Shown here: positions 32,285 to 40,872 of the stretch, one piece after another
How positions within the stretch are numbered: position 1 is the first letter of the stretch
How the letters are laid out: each line of letters opens with the position of its first letter
Assembly: GCA_964435575.1 (NCBI GenBank)
Contig: CAYSZS010000001.1
Coordinates: forward strand, 1-64,000
Length of the DNA: 64,000 nt
Reading direction: 5' to 3'
From: GWB1-39-12 sp964435575
GTDB taxonomy: Bacteria > Patescibacteriota > Microgenomatia > UBA8517
Position numbers and translations under genes: made by a program
Notes under the pieces: model-generated
What the model was told of the DNA's origin: nothing
Databases searched by the model: none
The model's input: the letters and a program-made list of their open reading frames with translations, nothing else

Positions 32285-32354
32285 CTAAACTTGTTTGGAA
32301 TTTGAGAAATTGGAATTTGTTTAGGGTTTAGAAATTAGGATTTAGAAATTTTTA
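32285..32354 (+). repeat. Degenerate tandem repeats before the GH57 gene
   Basis: TTTAGAAATTAGGA (32327-32340) and TTTAGAAATTTTTA (32341-32354) are 14-base units; the preceding TTGGAATTTG copies are 15 bases apart. The 130-base gap holds nothing else. Confidence 0.7.
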
Positions 32355-32358
32355 TTGT

Positions 32359-33573
32359 ATGCCATCAATATGTCTTTATTTTCAGGTTCACCAACCCCTG
32401 CGTATAAAACGCTACAGGGTTTTTGACGTAGGACTTGACCATGAATACTTTAACGATTCCTCTGAAACCAATTTGAATAATAAAAAAATTTTGGCCAAAG
32501 TCTCCGAAAAGAGTTATTTACCCGCAAACAAACTTCTTTTAGAACTTTTGAAAAAATATCCCCAGATGAGAATTTCTTATTCTTTTTCGGGAGTTATATT
32601 AGAGCAACTTGAGGCAGATTTCCCTAAGGTTCTAAAATCGTTTAAGCGCCTTGTTGATACAGGAAGGGTTGAAATCCTTTCAGAAACCCACTACCACTCT
32701 TTAGCCTTTTTTTATTCTCTTCCTGAATTTGAGTCGCAGGTTACGCTTCACAAGGAAAAAGTAAAAAAGGTTTTCGGAGTAACCCCTTGCGTTTTCAGAA
32801 ATACCGAACTTGCATATTCGAATGAATTGGCTTCTTGGGCTGATAAAAAGGGTTACAAGGCAATTTTGGCCGAAGGCTGGGATACATTTTTAGGCTGGCG
32901 TAGTCCGAATTTCGTTTACAAACCGGTTGGCACCAAAAAAATCAAACTCCTTCTCAAAAACTATAAATTATCTGACGACGTTGCCTTTCGTTTTTCCGAA
33001 AAATCCTGGGGTGAATGGCCTTTGACTGCTGATAAATTTGCCTCCTGGGTATCAAAACTAAACGGTAATGGGCAGGTTATAAATCTTTTTATGGATTATG
33101 AGACTTTTGGCGAACACCAGTGGAAAGAGCACGGAATATTTGAGTTTTTGGCTAATTTACCGAAAGAGATTTTAAGACATCCCGATAATGATTTTGTAAC
33201 GCCGGGAGAAGCTGTTAAAAGATATCCTGCAATGGATGAAATAGACGTTCCTTACATAGTGACCTGGGCAGATACCGAACGCGATTTATCTGCCTGGACG
33301 GGCAACGCTATACAAAAATCCGCGATTAAGCTTATTTACTCTATGGAAGATAAAGTTTTGAAAACTCGCGATACAACAATAATCAGAGATTGGAGAAACT
33401 TACAAATTTCAGACCATTTTTACTATATGTGTACAAAATGGTTTTCTGACGGGGACGTTCATAAGTATTTCAATCCATACGAGAGCCCCTACGATGCTTT
33501 TATTTCATATATGAACGCGGCAAAAGATATTGAGTTAAGGCTAAAGAAAGCAAAGAAAAGAAAAAATGCCTAA
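32359..33573 (+). CDS. Glycoside hydrolase family 57 (alpha-amylase type)
   Basis: 404 residues, an intracellular-type GH57 with no signal peptide. SICLYFQVHQPLRIKRY is motif 1 with the His, ETHYHSLAF motif 2, Glu150 in FRNTELAYS the nucleophile, and Asp246 in FMDYETFGEH the acid/base. GH57 enzymes of this type hydrolyse or rearrange alpha-1,4-glucans. The stop overlaps the GH15 start by 8 bases. Confidence 0.9.
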   Translation: MPSICLYFQVHQPLRIKRYRVFDVGLDHEYFNDSSETNLNNKKILAKVSEKSYLPANKLLLELLKKYPQMRISYSFSGVILEQLEADFPKVLKSFKRLVDTGRVEILSETHYHSLAFFYSLPEFESQVTLHKEKVKKVFGVTPCVFRNTELAYSNELASWADKKGYKAILAEGWDTFLGWRSPNFVYKPVGTKKIKLLLKNYKLSDDVAFRFSEKSWGEWPLTADKFASWVSKLNGNGQVINLFMDYETFGEHQWKEHGIFEFLANLPKEILRHPDNDFVTPGEAVKRYPAMDEIDVPYIVTWADTERDLSAWTGNAIQKSAIKLIYSMEDKVLKTRDTTIIRDWRNLQISDHFYYMCTKWFSDGDVHKYFNPYESPYDAFISYMNAAKDIELRLKKAKKRKNA

Positions 33574-35548
33574 AGCAATAAATCTCGGCAATGGGACGGT
33601 ATTAATCGGACTGGACTACTTTGGTCAGGTCAAAGATTTGTATTATCACTATCCGGGCCTTGAGAATCATGTGAGTGAACACTTGACACATAAAATCGGA
33701 GTATACGTTGATGATCGGTTCTTTTGGATTGATGACGCGGGCTGGAGTGTTAAAGTTTCTTCAGAGGGTGATACGATGGCCTCCGACATTTCAGCAAAAA
33801 ATGAAAGTCTGGGGATGGAAATTCTCTTTAAAGACGTCGTCTATAACGAAAAGAACATGTTTATTAGAGAAATCACCGTCAAAAACTTATTTGACAGGAA
33901 GCGAAATATAAAGCTTTATTTCAACCAGCAGTTTAATATCAGTCAAAATCACATTGGGGAAACAGCTTACTATGACCCAAGGGGCGAGGTAATTATTCAC
34001 TATAAAGGTAGACGTGTCTTTTTGGTAAATACTTATTCCGAAACGGGGGGTTTTGATGCTTATAGCGTTGGCTTGTTGGGCATCGAGGGGAAGGATGGTA
34101 CATATAAAGATGCGGAAGATGGAAATTTAAGCGGCAATCCTATCGAACATGGAACGGTCGATTCGGTGGTTGAAGTAAAAGTTGATATTCCCCCCAAGGA
34201 GGAAAAGGTTATTTACTATTGGATATGTGTTGCAAAATCTATCAGGAAGGTAAAGGACCTGAATGAAGAGATTCTGGCAAGACACCCAAAAGATATAATC
34301 GAGTCGACCGTTGACTATTGGAGGGCCTGGGTTAATGTACAAAATTTTAGTTTCTATAAGCTCAGTCAGGAAGCAGTAGCGCTTTTTAAAAAATCTCTTT
34401 TTAACATAAGGAGCCATGTTTCAAAAAATGGCTCGATAATTGCTTCTGGGGATTCAGAAATGCTTCAATTCGGAAGAGATTATTATGAATATGTTTGGCC
34501 AAGAGATGCTGCGTTTGCCACAATCGCTCTTGCCAAAGCGGGGGATTTTAATACGTCAAGTCGTTTTTTTAAATTTTGTGAAGATGTGATAACGGAGGAA
34601 GGATATTTTATGCATAAGTATAGACCAGATAAAGCTTTGGGATCTTCCTGGCACCCTTGGATAAGAGATGGGAAGAAGCAGTTTCCAATACAAGAGGACG
34701 AAACGGCTTTGGTTATCTATGCTTTGTGGAAACATTATCAACTCTCACGCGATCTTGAATTTATCGAAGGGATTTATAACTCTTTGGTCAAAAAAGCTGC
34801 CGAATTTATGGTTTCTTTCAGGGATGAAAAGACTGGTCTTCCTCGGGCGAGTTACGATATTTGGGAAAGAGTTTATGGAATTAGTACTTTCACAGCATGT
34901 TCTGTCTATGCGGCACTTACCTCCGCCTCGTACTTTGCCAAGCTTCTTGGCAAAGAAGGGGGTGAGGAAAGATATAGAATCGCGGCAGAGGAAATAAAAA
35001 AGGGAATTTTAAAGTATCTTTACGATGAGCGTGAAGCTTTTTTTTATAAACTAATAGATACATCCCAAAAGCAACCACTGATTGACAAGACCTATGACAT
35101 GTCTTCAATCTACGGCATTTACAAGTTTGAAGTTTTAGCGATTGACGATCCTAAGGTAAAGAAGGCAATGGGAAAGACTGTCGAGAGACTTGAAGTAAAA
35201 ACGGAGGTTGGAGGAATTTCAAGATTTGAAGGTGATATTTATCATCACAAAGGAGGAAATTATCCGGGGAATCCTTGGATAAATACTACCATGTGGCTTG
35301 CACAGTATTATATCGAGACTGCAAAGTCAGAAAATGACATGGAGAAAGTTTTACCTTGGATATTATGGGCGGTAAAATACGCGGGAAGCGCAGGAACTCT
35401 TCCCGAACAACTTGATCCCTATAGCGGGAGTCACTTGTCAGCTTCGCCTTTGGTTTGGAGTCATGCAGAATATGTAACTACTGTAATGAGCTATCTTGAA
35501 AAACTAGAAGAGCTGGGTGTGTGCAAAATACATAACCCAGTGCAATGA
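33566..35548 (+). CDS. Glycoside hydrolase family 15 (glucoamylase-like)
   Basis: 660 residues. An N-terminal beta-sandwich (residues 1-250) joins an (alpha/alpha)6 barrel. QFGRDYYEYVWPRDAAFAT is the barrel signature; IWERVYGISTFTACS carries the general acid Glu and LPEQLDPYSG the second acid. It releases glucose from alpha-glucan ends; no signal peptide, so cytoplasmic. TTTGCCAAG ctt CTTGGCAAA (about 34934) forms a hairpin within the coding sequence. Overlap with GH57 indicates coupled translation. Confidence 0.9.
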   Translation: MPKAINLGNGTVLIGLDYFGQVKDLYYHYPGLENHVSEHLTHKIGVYVDDRFFWIDDAGWSVKVSSEGDTMASDISAKNESLGMEILFKDVVYNEKNMFIREITVKNLFDRKRNIKLYFNQQFNISQNHIGETAYYDPRGEVIIHYKGRRVFLVNTYSETGGFDAYSVGLLGIEGKDGTYKDAEDGNLSGNPIEHGTVDSVVEVKVDIPPKEEKVIYYWICVAKSIRKVKDLNEEILARHPKDIIESTVDYWRAWVNVQNFSFYKLSQEAVALFKKSLFNIRSHVSKNGSIIASGDSEMLQFGRDYYEYVWPRDAAFATIALAKAGDFNTSSRFFKFCEDVITEEGYFMHKYRPDKALGSSWHPWIRDGKKQFPIQEDETALVIYALWKHYQLSRDLEFIEGIYNSLVKKAAEFMVSFRDEKTGLPRASYDIWERVYGISTFTACSVYAALTSASYFAKLLGKEGGEERYRIAAEEIKKGILKYLYDEREAFFYKLIDTSQKQPLIDKTYDMSSIYGIYKFEVLAIDDPKVKKAMGKTVERLEVKTEVGGISRFEGDIYHHKGGNYPGNPWINTTMWLAQYYIETAKSENDMEKVLPWILWAVKYAGSAGTLPEQLDPYSGSHLSASPLVWSHAEYVTTVMSYLEKLEELGVCKIHNPVQ

Positions 35549-35612
35549 GAGCGATGCGAATATATTAGGACATGCGAATGTTGCGAATGATTTTTTTTCG
35601 CATCGAGTCAAT

Positions 35613-36431
35613 ATGTATTTATTATTCGACATAGGTGGAACTAAAATGCGTATGGCAGTTTCTTTTGATGGGCAAAACATGCAAGAAGTGAAAGTTGTTG
35701 CAACGCCAAGGAAGTTTGAGGACGTACTGAAGGTCATAGAAAGTTATATCGGAATTGCTGACTCAACTCGAAGCGATAAGCTCGTTTGCTGCGGTCTTCC
35801 TGGGACATTAGATAAGGAAAAAAGTATGTTAATTTCTGCTCCAAATTTAGAGGAATGGAAGATGAAGCCTATTAAAAAAGCATTAAGCGATATGATTCGT
35901 GCACCAATTTATCTTGAGAATGATGCGGGTTTAGCAGGATTGGGTGAAGCACTAAAAGGAGCAGGTCGAGGTTTTTCAATCGTAGCTTTTATAACAATTG
36001 GTACGGGAGTTGGTGGAGTGAGAATAGTTGATGGAAGAATTGACAGATCAACTTTCGGATTTGAACCGGGTCATCAGATAATTGATCTTGAAGAAGAGAG
36101 GTATTTTAAACTGGAAAGTTTTGTATCGGGCACATCAATAAAGTTAAAATTTGGTCAGGATGCCGAAAGAATTAAAGACGAAAATGTATGGAAGAAAATT
36201 GAAAAACTGATTGCAGTTGGCTTAAACAACACTATATTGCATTGGTCGCCTGAAGTAGTTATCTTAGGCGGAGGAATAATGAAGATAGAAAATATTTCAA
36301 TTGAGGCAATAAAGCAGAATTTAAAGGAAATTTTAAAAGTCTTTCCAACCCACCCCGAAATTAAAAGGGGGGAACTTTTAGAAATCGCGGGTTTAGCGGG
36401 TGCGCTTAACTATCTTAAACAACTAAAATAA
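35613..36431 (+). CDS. ROK-family sugar kinase (probable glucokinase)
   Basis: 272 residues from ATG 35613. MYLLFDIGGTKMRMAV is the phosphate-1 loop, IYLENDAGLAGLGEA the catalytic Asp segment, FITIGTGVGGVRI the phosphate-2 loop, and FEPGHQIIDLE the ROK signature position. The usual zinc-binding Cys cluster is not seen. In context it would phosphorylate glucose released by GH57 and GH15. The open frame from 35517 overlaps GH15 but lacks any fold before 35613. GATGCGAA and TTCGCATC pair in the short gap before the start. Confidence 0.85.
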   Translation: MYLLFDIGGTKMRMAVSFDGQNMQEVKVVATPRKFEDVLKVIESYIGIADSTRSDKLVCCGLPGTLDKEKSMLISAPNLEEWKMKPIKKALSDMIRAPIYLENDAGLAGLGEALKGAGRGFSIVAFITIGTGVGGVRIVDGRIDRSTFGFEPGHQIIDLEEERYFKLESFVSGTSIKLKFGQDAERIKDENVWKKIEKLIAVGLNNTILHWSPEVVILGGGIMKIENISIEAIKQNLKEILKVFPTHPEIKRGELLEIAGLAGALNYLKQLK

Positions 36432-36497
36432 ATCAGTTGACTTTGTATAATTTTAAGGAGACTTCAGCGAATGTCATATAGTTTTTAAAAATAGGAC

Positions 36498-36526
36498 TTG
36501 AATTTTGATATTTGTAGGATTATACT
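36498..36526 (+). promoter_or_regulatory. Promoter before the LytR_C protein
   Basis: TTGAAT (36498-36503), 17-base spacer, TATACT (36521-36526), 9 bases to ATG 36536. Confidence 0.7.
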
Positions 36527-36535
36527 TTCGGAGTA

Positions 36536-37204
36536 ATGGAAGGGGAAAATCAAAAACTACAAGAACAAGAAGGTTCTCAAACAAATCCTCAACCCGCCAG
36601 AACTCCTGTTGGTTTTCCGCAAGCTCCTAAAGAAAAAAAGTCAAAAACACCCCTTATTATTGCCATTATTTTGGTAGTTTTGTTAGGAGTGGCCGGCTGG
36701 TGGTTTTTCGGAAAAGAAGAGACTTTAGAGGAAAATGATGCTGAAGTTTCGCCGACGCCCTTTGTTGCCGAATCAACTCCCACACCCAAGGTTGAGATAG
36801 ACAGGGATGAAGTTAAAATTCAAGTTTTAAACGGAACTGGCATAACCGGAGCTGCGGGAGCACTTCAAAAGGAGCTTGAGGGATTGGGATACAGCCAAGT
36901 TGACGTTGGCAATGCTCAAAAACAAGATTTTAAGGCGACTGAAGTTATCTTTGATAGCGGAGTATCCCTCGAAGTCAAAGATGAAATAACAGAAAAACTG
37001 GAAGGTTTATATCAGGATGTGGAAGTTAAGGTGGGCTCGGTCGATAGATATGATATTAAAATAACGACTGGTTATCCCAAAGGCCACACGCCGACTCCTA
37101 CGGAAAAACCCAAAGCTACATTGACTCCAACTCCGAGCGGAAGTTTGACCCCGACTATTACGGTTACCCAGACCCCGACCCCAACCCCAACACAGGTTCC
37201 ATAA
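36536..37204 (+). CDS. LytR C-terminal-domain protein, membrane anchored
   Basis: 222 residues: Pro/Gln-rich cytoplasmic start, one membrane segment (PLIIAIILVVLLGVAGWWFF), Thr/Pro linker, then a LytR_C domain (VKIQVLNGTGITGAAGALQ ... YDIKITTG), and a Pro/Thr tail. In characterised LytR-CpsA-Psr proteins this domain accompanies cell-wall glycopolymer attachment; here it stands alone. It leads a series of division and cell-wall genes. Confidence 0.82.
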   Translation: MEGENQKLQEQEGSQTNPQPARTPVGFPQAPKEKKSKTPLIIAIILVVLLGVAGWWFFGKEETLEENDAEVSPTPFVAESTPTPKVEIDRDEVKIQVLNGTGITGAAGALQKELEGLGYSQVDVGNAQKQDFKATEVIFDSGVSLEVKDEITEKLEGLYQDVEVKVGSVDRYDIKITTGYPKGHTPTPTEKPKATLTPTPSGSLTPTITVTQTPTPTPTQVP

Positions 37205-37243
37205 CCAGTGTCTATAATCAACCTAAACGCCACCCTTCTGTGA

Positions 37244-37249
37244 TATTAT
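37244..37249 (+). promoter_or_regulatory. -10 box (leaderless start at 37257)
   Basis: TATTAT with 7 bases before ATG. Confidence 0.55.
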
Positions 37250-37256
37250 GTAACCA

Positions 37257-37721
37257 ATGGACTTATTAAAAATTCTTAACAAATCTTTCGGAACTTATAA
37301 TGTTAGAGGAATATACATCGAGCCGACTTATTGGATGGCTGGGGTGATTGTGTTATTGATTTTTCTATTATTATTTACGATTGCCCGTGTACGTTGGCTT
37401 TATGTTCATTGGAATTTAGGAAAGTCAGCTTATTCGATGCTTTTTTGGGGATTTCTTCTTGCGTTGATACTTGAAGGCTTTTTATGGATTGGCGGCAAGT
37501 CCTTTTTGACCGTTGTTTTGGGCTGGAAAAATGCGCCAAAGCCAATTAGCACGGCGCTTGATGTAGGTCGCGGAAGACTGGTAGACGTTTTGGGTGAAAC
37601 AGAGGAGATACCAGAATCTTTGGCTAATGAATCTCCAACCTATCAATCGATTATCTCCGATTATGAAAACTTATCTTCCGAGGATAAAGAAGCCGTAAAA
37701 AGCTTCATTTGCGCTCCTTGA
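37257..37721 (+). CDS. Small membrane protein, unknown function
   Basis: 154 residues, two membrane segments (AGVIVLLIFLLLFTIARV and MLFWGFLLALILEGFLWIGG), then an acidic tail ending in SEDKEAVKSFICAP. I recall relatives in Microgenomates beside prfB. No known domain. Confidence 0.6.
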   Translation: MDLLKILNKSFGTYNVRGIYIEPTYWMAGVIVLLIFLLLFTIARVRWLYVHWNLGKSAYSMLFWGFLLALILEGFLWIGGKSFLTVVLGWKNAPKPISTALDVGRGRLVDVLGETEEIPESLANESPTYQSIISDYENLSSEDKEAVKSFICAP

Positions 37722-37741
37722 ATTGATATACTTGAGCCTGT

Positions 37742-38818
37742 ATGCACGATATAAAGCAAAAAGCCCAGGATTTAAAGGGTAGAGTTGAAAAAGTTATCCA
37801 GTCTTTCAATCTTCCTGAAAAGAGAAAGGAACTTTCCAAACTTGAAGCAGATTCTATGGATCCAAACCTTTGGGACGATCAAGAAAAGGCCAGAAAGCTG
37901 ACGACTGCCTTAAGCGATCTGAAGCAGGAAATTGATGACGCTGAAACCCTCAAAGAGGACGTTGATACTATTTATGAACTTTCCCAAGAAGGCGGTGTTG
38001 ATGAAAGTTTCGCTCAAGAAATTTCGCGCCTTGAGAAAAAGGTTGATAAATTTGAGTTGAAAATATTTTTATCGGGTCAATACGATTCCAAGAACGCAAT
38101 TGTTTCTATTCATGCCGGCCAGGGTGGAACCGAGGCGATGGATTGGGCAAGTATGCTTTACAGAATGTATTTAAGATATTTTGAAAAGAAAGGCTGGGAA
38201 GTAGAAACTGTGGATGTATCCGAAGGAGAAGAGGCAGGATTAAAAAGTGTAACGGTAAGTGTAAGGGGTCAATATGCTTATGGTTATCTGAAGGGCGAGG
38301 CGGGTACCCATCGGCTCGTGCGACAATCCCCTTTTAACGCTAATAACTTGAGACAAACTTCTTTTGCTCTTGTAGAAGTATTGCCAGAACTCGAACAGGA
38401 GGACTTACCACACATTGAAATAAAAGAGGACGATTTGGAGTGGCAGTTTTTTAGGGCATCTTCTCAAGGTGGCCAAAATGTCCAAAAAGTGTCGACTGCT
38501 GTTCGGCTTAAACATAAACCAACAGAGATTGTTGTAACTGCTCAAACTGAGCGTTTTCAGGAGCAAAATAGAAAAATTGCACTTAATTTATTACGTGCAA
38601 AACTTTGGGCACGGGAAGAGGCGATGAAGGAGAAGAAAGTTAAGGAACTTAAAGGTGAATATCGGCCCGCTTCCTGGGGCAATCAAATCCGCTCGTATGT
38701 TTTACACCCTTATAAAATGGTTAAAGACTTACGAACCGAGGTTGAAGCCAGCAATCCCGAAGGAGTATTAGACGGCAACCTTGACCCGTTCATCGAAGCC
38801 GAAATTCAAAAGTTGTAA
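37742..38818 (+). CDS. prfB: Peptide chain release factor 2
   Basis: 358 residues. Ends translation at UAA and UGA. The stop-codon-reading tripeptide SPF is at residues 196-198, and the GGQ that triggers peptide release at 243-245 (SSQGGQNVQKVSTAVRLKH). The N-terminal helical domain reads without the programmed frameshift found in many RF2 genes. TATACT is 9 bases before the ATG. Presence of a standard RF2 argues against UGA recoding. Near ftsE-ftsX, a common bacterial order, with two extra genes between. Confidence 0.96.
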   Translation: MHDIKQKAQDLKGRVEKVIQSFNLPEKRKELSKLEADSMDPNLWDDQEKARKLTTALSDLKQEIDDAETLKEDVDTIYELSQEGGVDESFAQEISRLEKKVDKFELKIFLSGQYDSKNAIVSIHAGQGGTEAMDWASMLYRMYLRYFEKKGWEVETVDVSEGEEAGLKSVTVSVRGQYAYGYLKGEAGTHRLVRQSPFNANNLRQTSFALVEVLPELEQEDLPHIEIKEDDLEWQFFRASSQGGQNVQKVSTAVRLKHKPTEIVVTAQTERFQEQNRKIALNLLRAKLWAREEAMKEKKVKELKGEYRPASWGNQIRSYVLHPYKMVKDLRTEVEASNPEGVLDGNLDPFIEAEIQKL

Positions 38819-38897
38819 TTTAGGAAATCGAGTAACTAAAAGGTTGCTATAGTTTTACACCCATTTTTTTGTGTTAGCACTCTTCGTTATAATCTGC

Positions 38898-38903
38898 TAT
38901 AAT
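38898..38903 (+). promoter_or_regulatory. -10 box (leaderless GTG start at 38909)
   Basis: TATAAT with 5 bases before GTG; a second TATAAT lies 10 bases upstream. Confidence 0.65.
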
Positions 38904-38908
38904 AGTTA

Positions 38909-39469
38909 GTGGTAGTTGAAAGACTTGAAGCACAAGGAATAAAAACTGCCGGACAGCTCTTCAAAGGCCTATACGATAGCGGTCTTTCGGGCAAAATTTC
39001 TTCAGAACTTTATTATCACGAAAAAGCACACGCCGATGCCGATGTGGAAGGACGTGGTGAGTTTGGATTTGTAATGACAAGCGGTTGGGTTATCGCTTAC
39101 TATATTATTAATGGAGAAAGAGATCCTCAGGAGTTAATGAAGATAGCCTCAGCTCCGGGATTTTCCAATATGAGCTCAAAAGACTGGGAGATTTACAACC
39201 GTGCTTGGAAAGATTGGCTAAGACAATTGGCTGAAGAAAAATATCAGCGAAAAATGGAGGATAAACCTGATGCATATTCTGAATTACGAAACTATCTGAC
39301 TAGGCTTTTAGCAGAAAAACTTGATAAATATTCCGAAGAAGGTAGATTTCCAAAACTTGAAAACCTGTTAGCATATGAATATAGCGAACTGTGGCAGAAG
39401 TTCGGCAATTTACTGAATCAAGCCTATAAAGAAGTATCGGTTGAATTTAAGATTAATATTGGTGGATAG
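38909..39469 (+). CDS. Unknown protein with an HExxH motif
   Basis: 186 residues, mostly helical. HEKAH (residues 37-41, in YYHEKAHADADVEG) fits the zinc-metalloprotease pattern HExxH, but no third ligand or known family is recognised. The following text, GFVMTSGWVIAYYIINGERDPQE, predicts a strand and helix. GTG start with a close -10 box. Sits between prfB and ftsE. Confidence 0.55.
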   Translation: MVVERLEAQGIKTAGQLFKGLYDSGLSGKISSELYYHEKAHADADVEGRGEFGFVMTSGWVIAYYIINGERDPQELMKIASAPGFSNMSSKDWEIYNRAWKDWLRQLAEEKYQRKMEDKPDAYSELRNYLTRLLAEKLDKYSEEGRFPKLENLLAYEYSELWQKFGNLLNQAYKEVSVEFKINIGG

Positions 39470-39492
39470 GTAAGTAACGGGTGTCAATGTAA

Positions 39493-39526
39493 ATCCACCC
39501 GACGGGTGGATGGAATACTGTATTCC
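39493..39526. repeat. Two adjacent hairpins
   Basis: ATCCACCC gac GGGTGGAT (39493-39511) then GGAATAC t GTATTCC (39512-39526), after the stop of the HExxH gene. Probably a terminator or REP-like element. Confidence 0.6.
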
Positions 39527-39554
39527 AGCTTCTAACCTCAAGCTTCTAATTATT
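39527..39554 (+). repeat. 14-base tandem pair
   Basis: AGCTTCTAACCTCA and AGCTTCTAATTATT, two 14-base units directly after the hairpins. Confidence 0.7.
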
Positions 39555-39556
39555 AC

Positions 39557-39586
39557 TTGTCACTGATTACTTTTTAGTGTTATATT
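39557..39586 (+). promoter_or_regulatory. Promoter (leaderless start at 39594)
   Basis: TTGTCA (39557-39562), 18-base spacer, TATATT (39581-39586), 7 bases to ATG. The in-frame TTG at 39585 lies within the -10 box and is rejected. Confidence 0.65.
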
Positions 39587-39593
39587 GTATGGC

Positions 39594-40103
39594 ATGGAAG
39601 GTCAAACTCCAGGTCAATCCGCAGCGCAAACTAATGTAGGCATAGAGCCTCAAACGCGCATTCTGAAAAAGTTTCCAAAAGTAAGCTTTGATAAACGGGT
39701 AATGAGTTTAGTTCTGACTTCATTTTTAGTGGTTTTGGCAGGAGTGGGAACAGGTTGGCTTTTATCTGGTGGTAGTTTTAGTACTAAGTTGGGCTCAAAG
39801 GAGGCAGAGACGGAAGCTTCAAAAGGTATTGTCACCGGTCAGAATGAAGCAGGGTTTACCGATGAATCCGTGTTTACTGAAAAACAGTCGCCCGAAGGAA
39901 TCCTTATCGAGGGAGGAATAAAAGGAGAAGGTACGCACCACTTGGACCGCGGGTTGGGAGAGGATAAATACGTCTACCTTACCTCAACCGTGATAGATCT
40001 TCAGAGTTTTGTAGGTAAGAAAGTTAAGGTCTGGGGTGAGACCATTTCTGCCCTTCAAGCCGGTTGGCTCATGGATGTTGGAAAAATTAAAGTGATTGAG
40101 TGA
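39594..40103 (+). CDS. Membrane-anchored conserved protein with small extracytoplasmic domain
   Basis: 169 residues. One membrane segment (VLTSFLVVLAGVGTGWLLSG) and a domain reading SPEGILIEGGIKGEGTHHLD, then YLTSTVIDLQSFVGKKVKVWG, a pattern of strands that could form an OB-type fold. I recall close relatives in Microgenomates; no function known. Upstream of ftsE. Confidence 0.65.
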   Translation: MEGQTPGQSAAQTNVGIEPQTRILKKFPKVSFDKRVMSLVLTSFLVVLAGVGTGWLLSGGSFSTKLGSKEAETEASKGIVTGQNEAGFTDESVFTEKQSPEGILIEGGIKGEGTHHLDRGLGEDKYVYLTSTVIDLQSFVGKKVKVWGETISALQAGWLMDVGKIKVIE

Positions 40104-40175
40104 GATAAGCAAGGTTTTGAAATAGCTTCTAGTCTTAATTGACCCCATCTGCTAATCTTTTAGAAGGTGATTTGT

Positions 40176-40871
40176 ATGTTGGAATTAGAGAAAGTTACAA
40201 AAACGTTTGGGGAAATTGAGGCTTTGAAGGATATTAATTTTGAAGTAGCGGATTCTGAATTTGTTTTTATAACAGGCGCATCGGGCGCGGGGAAGACAAC
40301 GCTACTACGCTTGATACTAAGAGAACTATTACCCGATAGTGGTAAGATAGAACTGGATAAAGAAGATATTTCGAAGCTTCCTTCAAAAGAAATTCCGCGC
40401 CTTCGACAAAAAATCGGTGTTGTCTTTCAGGATTATAAAGTACTTAGCGAGAGAACATTGAGGGAAAACGTCGAGGTGGCTTTGGCGGTTATTGGACTTA
40501 ACAGAAATGATTGGGAGCAAAGAGTTAATCACGTTTTGAAGTTGGTTGGTCTGACAGAAAGGGCTGATCTTTTTCCCGCACAGCTTTCTGGAGGAGAACT
40601 TCAGAGAGTCTCTTTGGCAAGAGCACTTGTCGTTAATCCCAAAATAATTTTAGCCGACGAGCCAACAGGAAACTTAGATTGGGAAACTGCTGATAGACTC
40701 ATGGACTTATTCGAAAAGGTCAACTCAGAGGGAAAGTCTATAATTATGGCAACGCATAATAGGCAGATTGTTGATAAAATGAATAAACGAGTTATAGAGC
40801 TGGGTGGAGGAAAAATTATTGGTGATTCTGGGTCTAAAGTTAAAATTAAACCCGAGAAAGAGAAGAAATAA
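40176..40871 (+). CDS. ftsE: Cell division ATP-binding protein FtsE
   Basis: 231 residues from ATG 40176. The ATPase of the FtsEX complex. Walker A TGASGAGKTT (residues 33-42), Q-loop VFQDYKVL, signature LSGGELQRV, Walker B ILADEPTGNLDW and H-loop MATHN. The Shine-Dalgarno AGAAGGTGAT sits 7 bases before ATG 40176, so that start is preferred over GTG 40167. ftsX follows after one base. Confidence 0.95.
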   Translation: MLELEKVTKTFGEIEALKDINFEVADSEFVFITGASGAGKTTLLRLILRELLPDSGKIELDKEDISKLPSKEIPRLRQKIGVVFQDYKVLSERTLRENVEVALAVIGLNRNDWEQRVNHVLKLVGLTERADLFPAQLSGGELQRVSLARALVVNPKIILADEPTGNLDWETADRLMDLFEKVNSEGKSIIMATHNRQIVDKMNKRVIELGGGKIIGDSGSKVKIKPEKEKK

Positions 40872-40872
40872 A

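Noticed and set aside
37742..37830. Programmed frameshift at the start of prfB
   Set aside because: The N-terminal domain reads in one frame with no internal stop.
37742..38818. UGA recoding as in Absconditabacteria or Gracilibacteria
   Set aside because: TGA ends several genes here (for example 11506-11508 and 21768-21770) and RF2 with its SPF tripeptide is intact.
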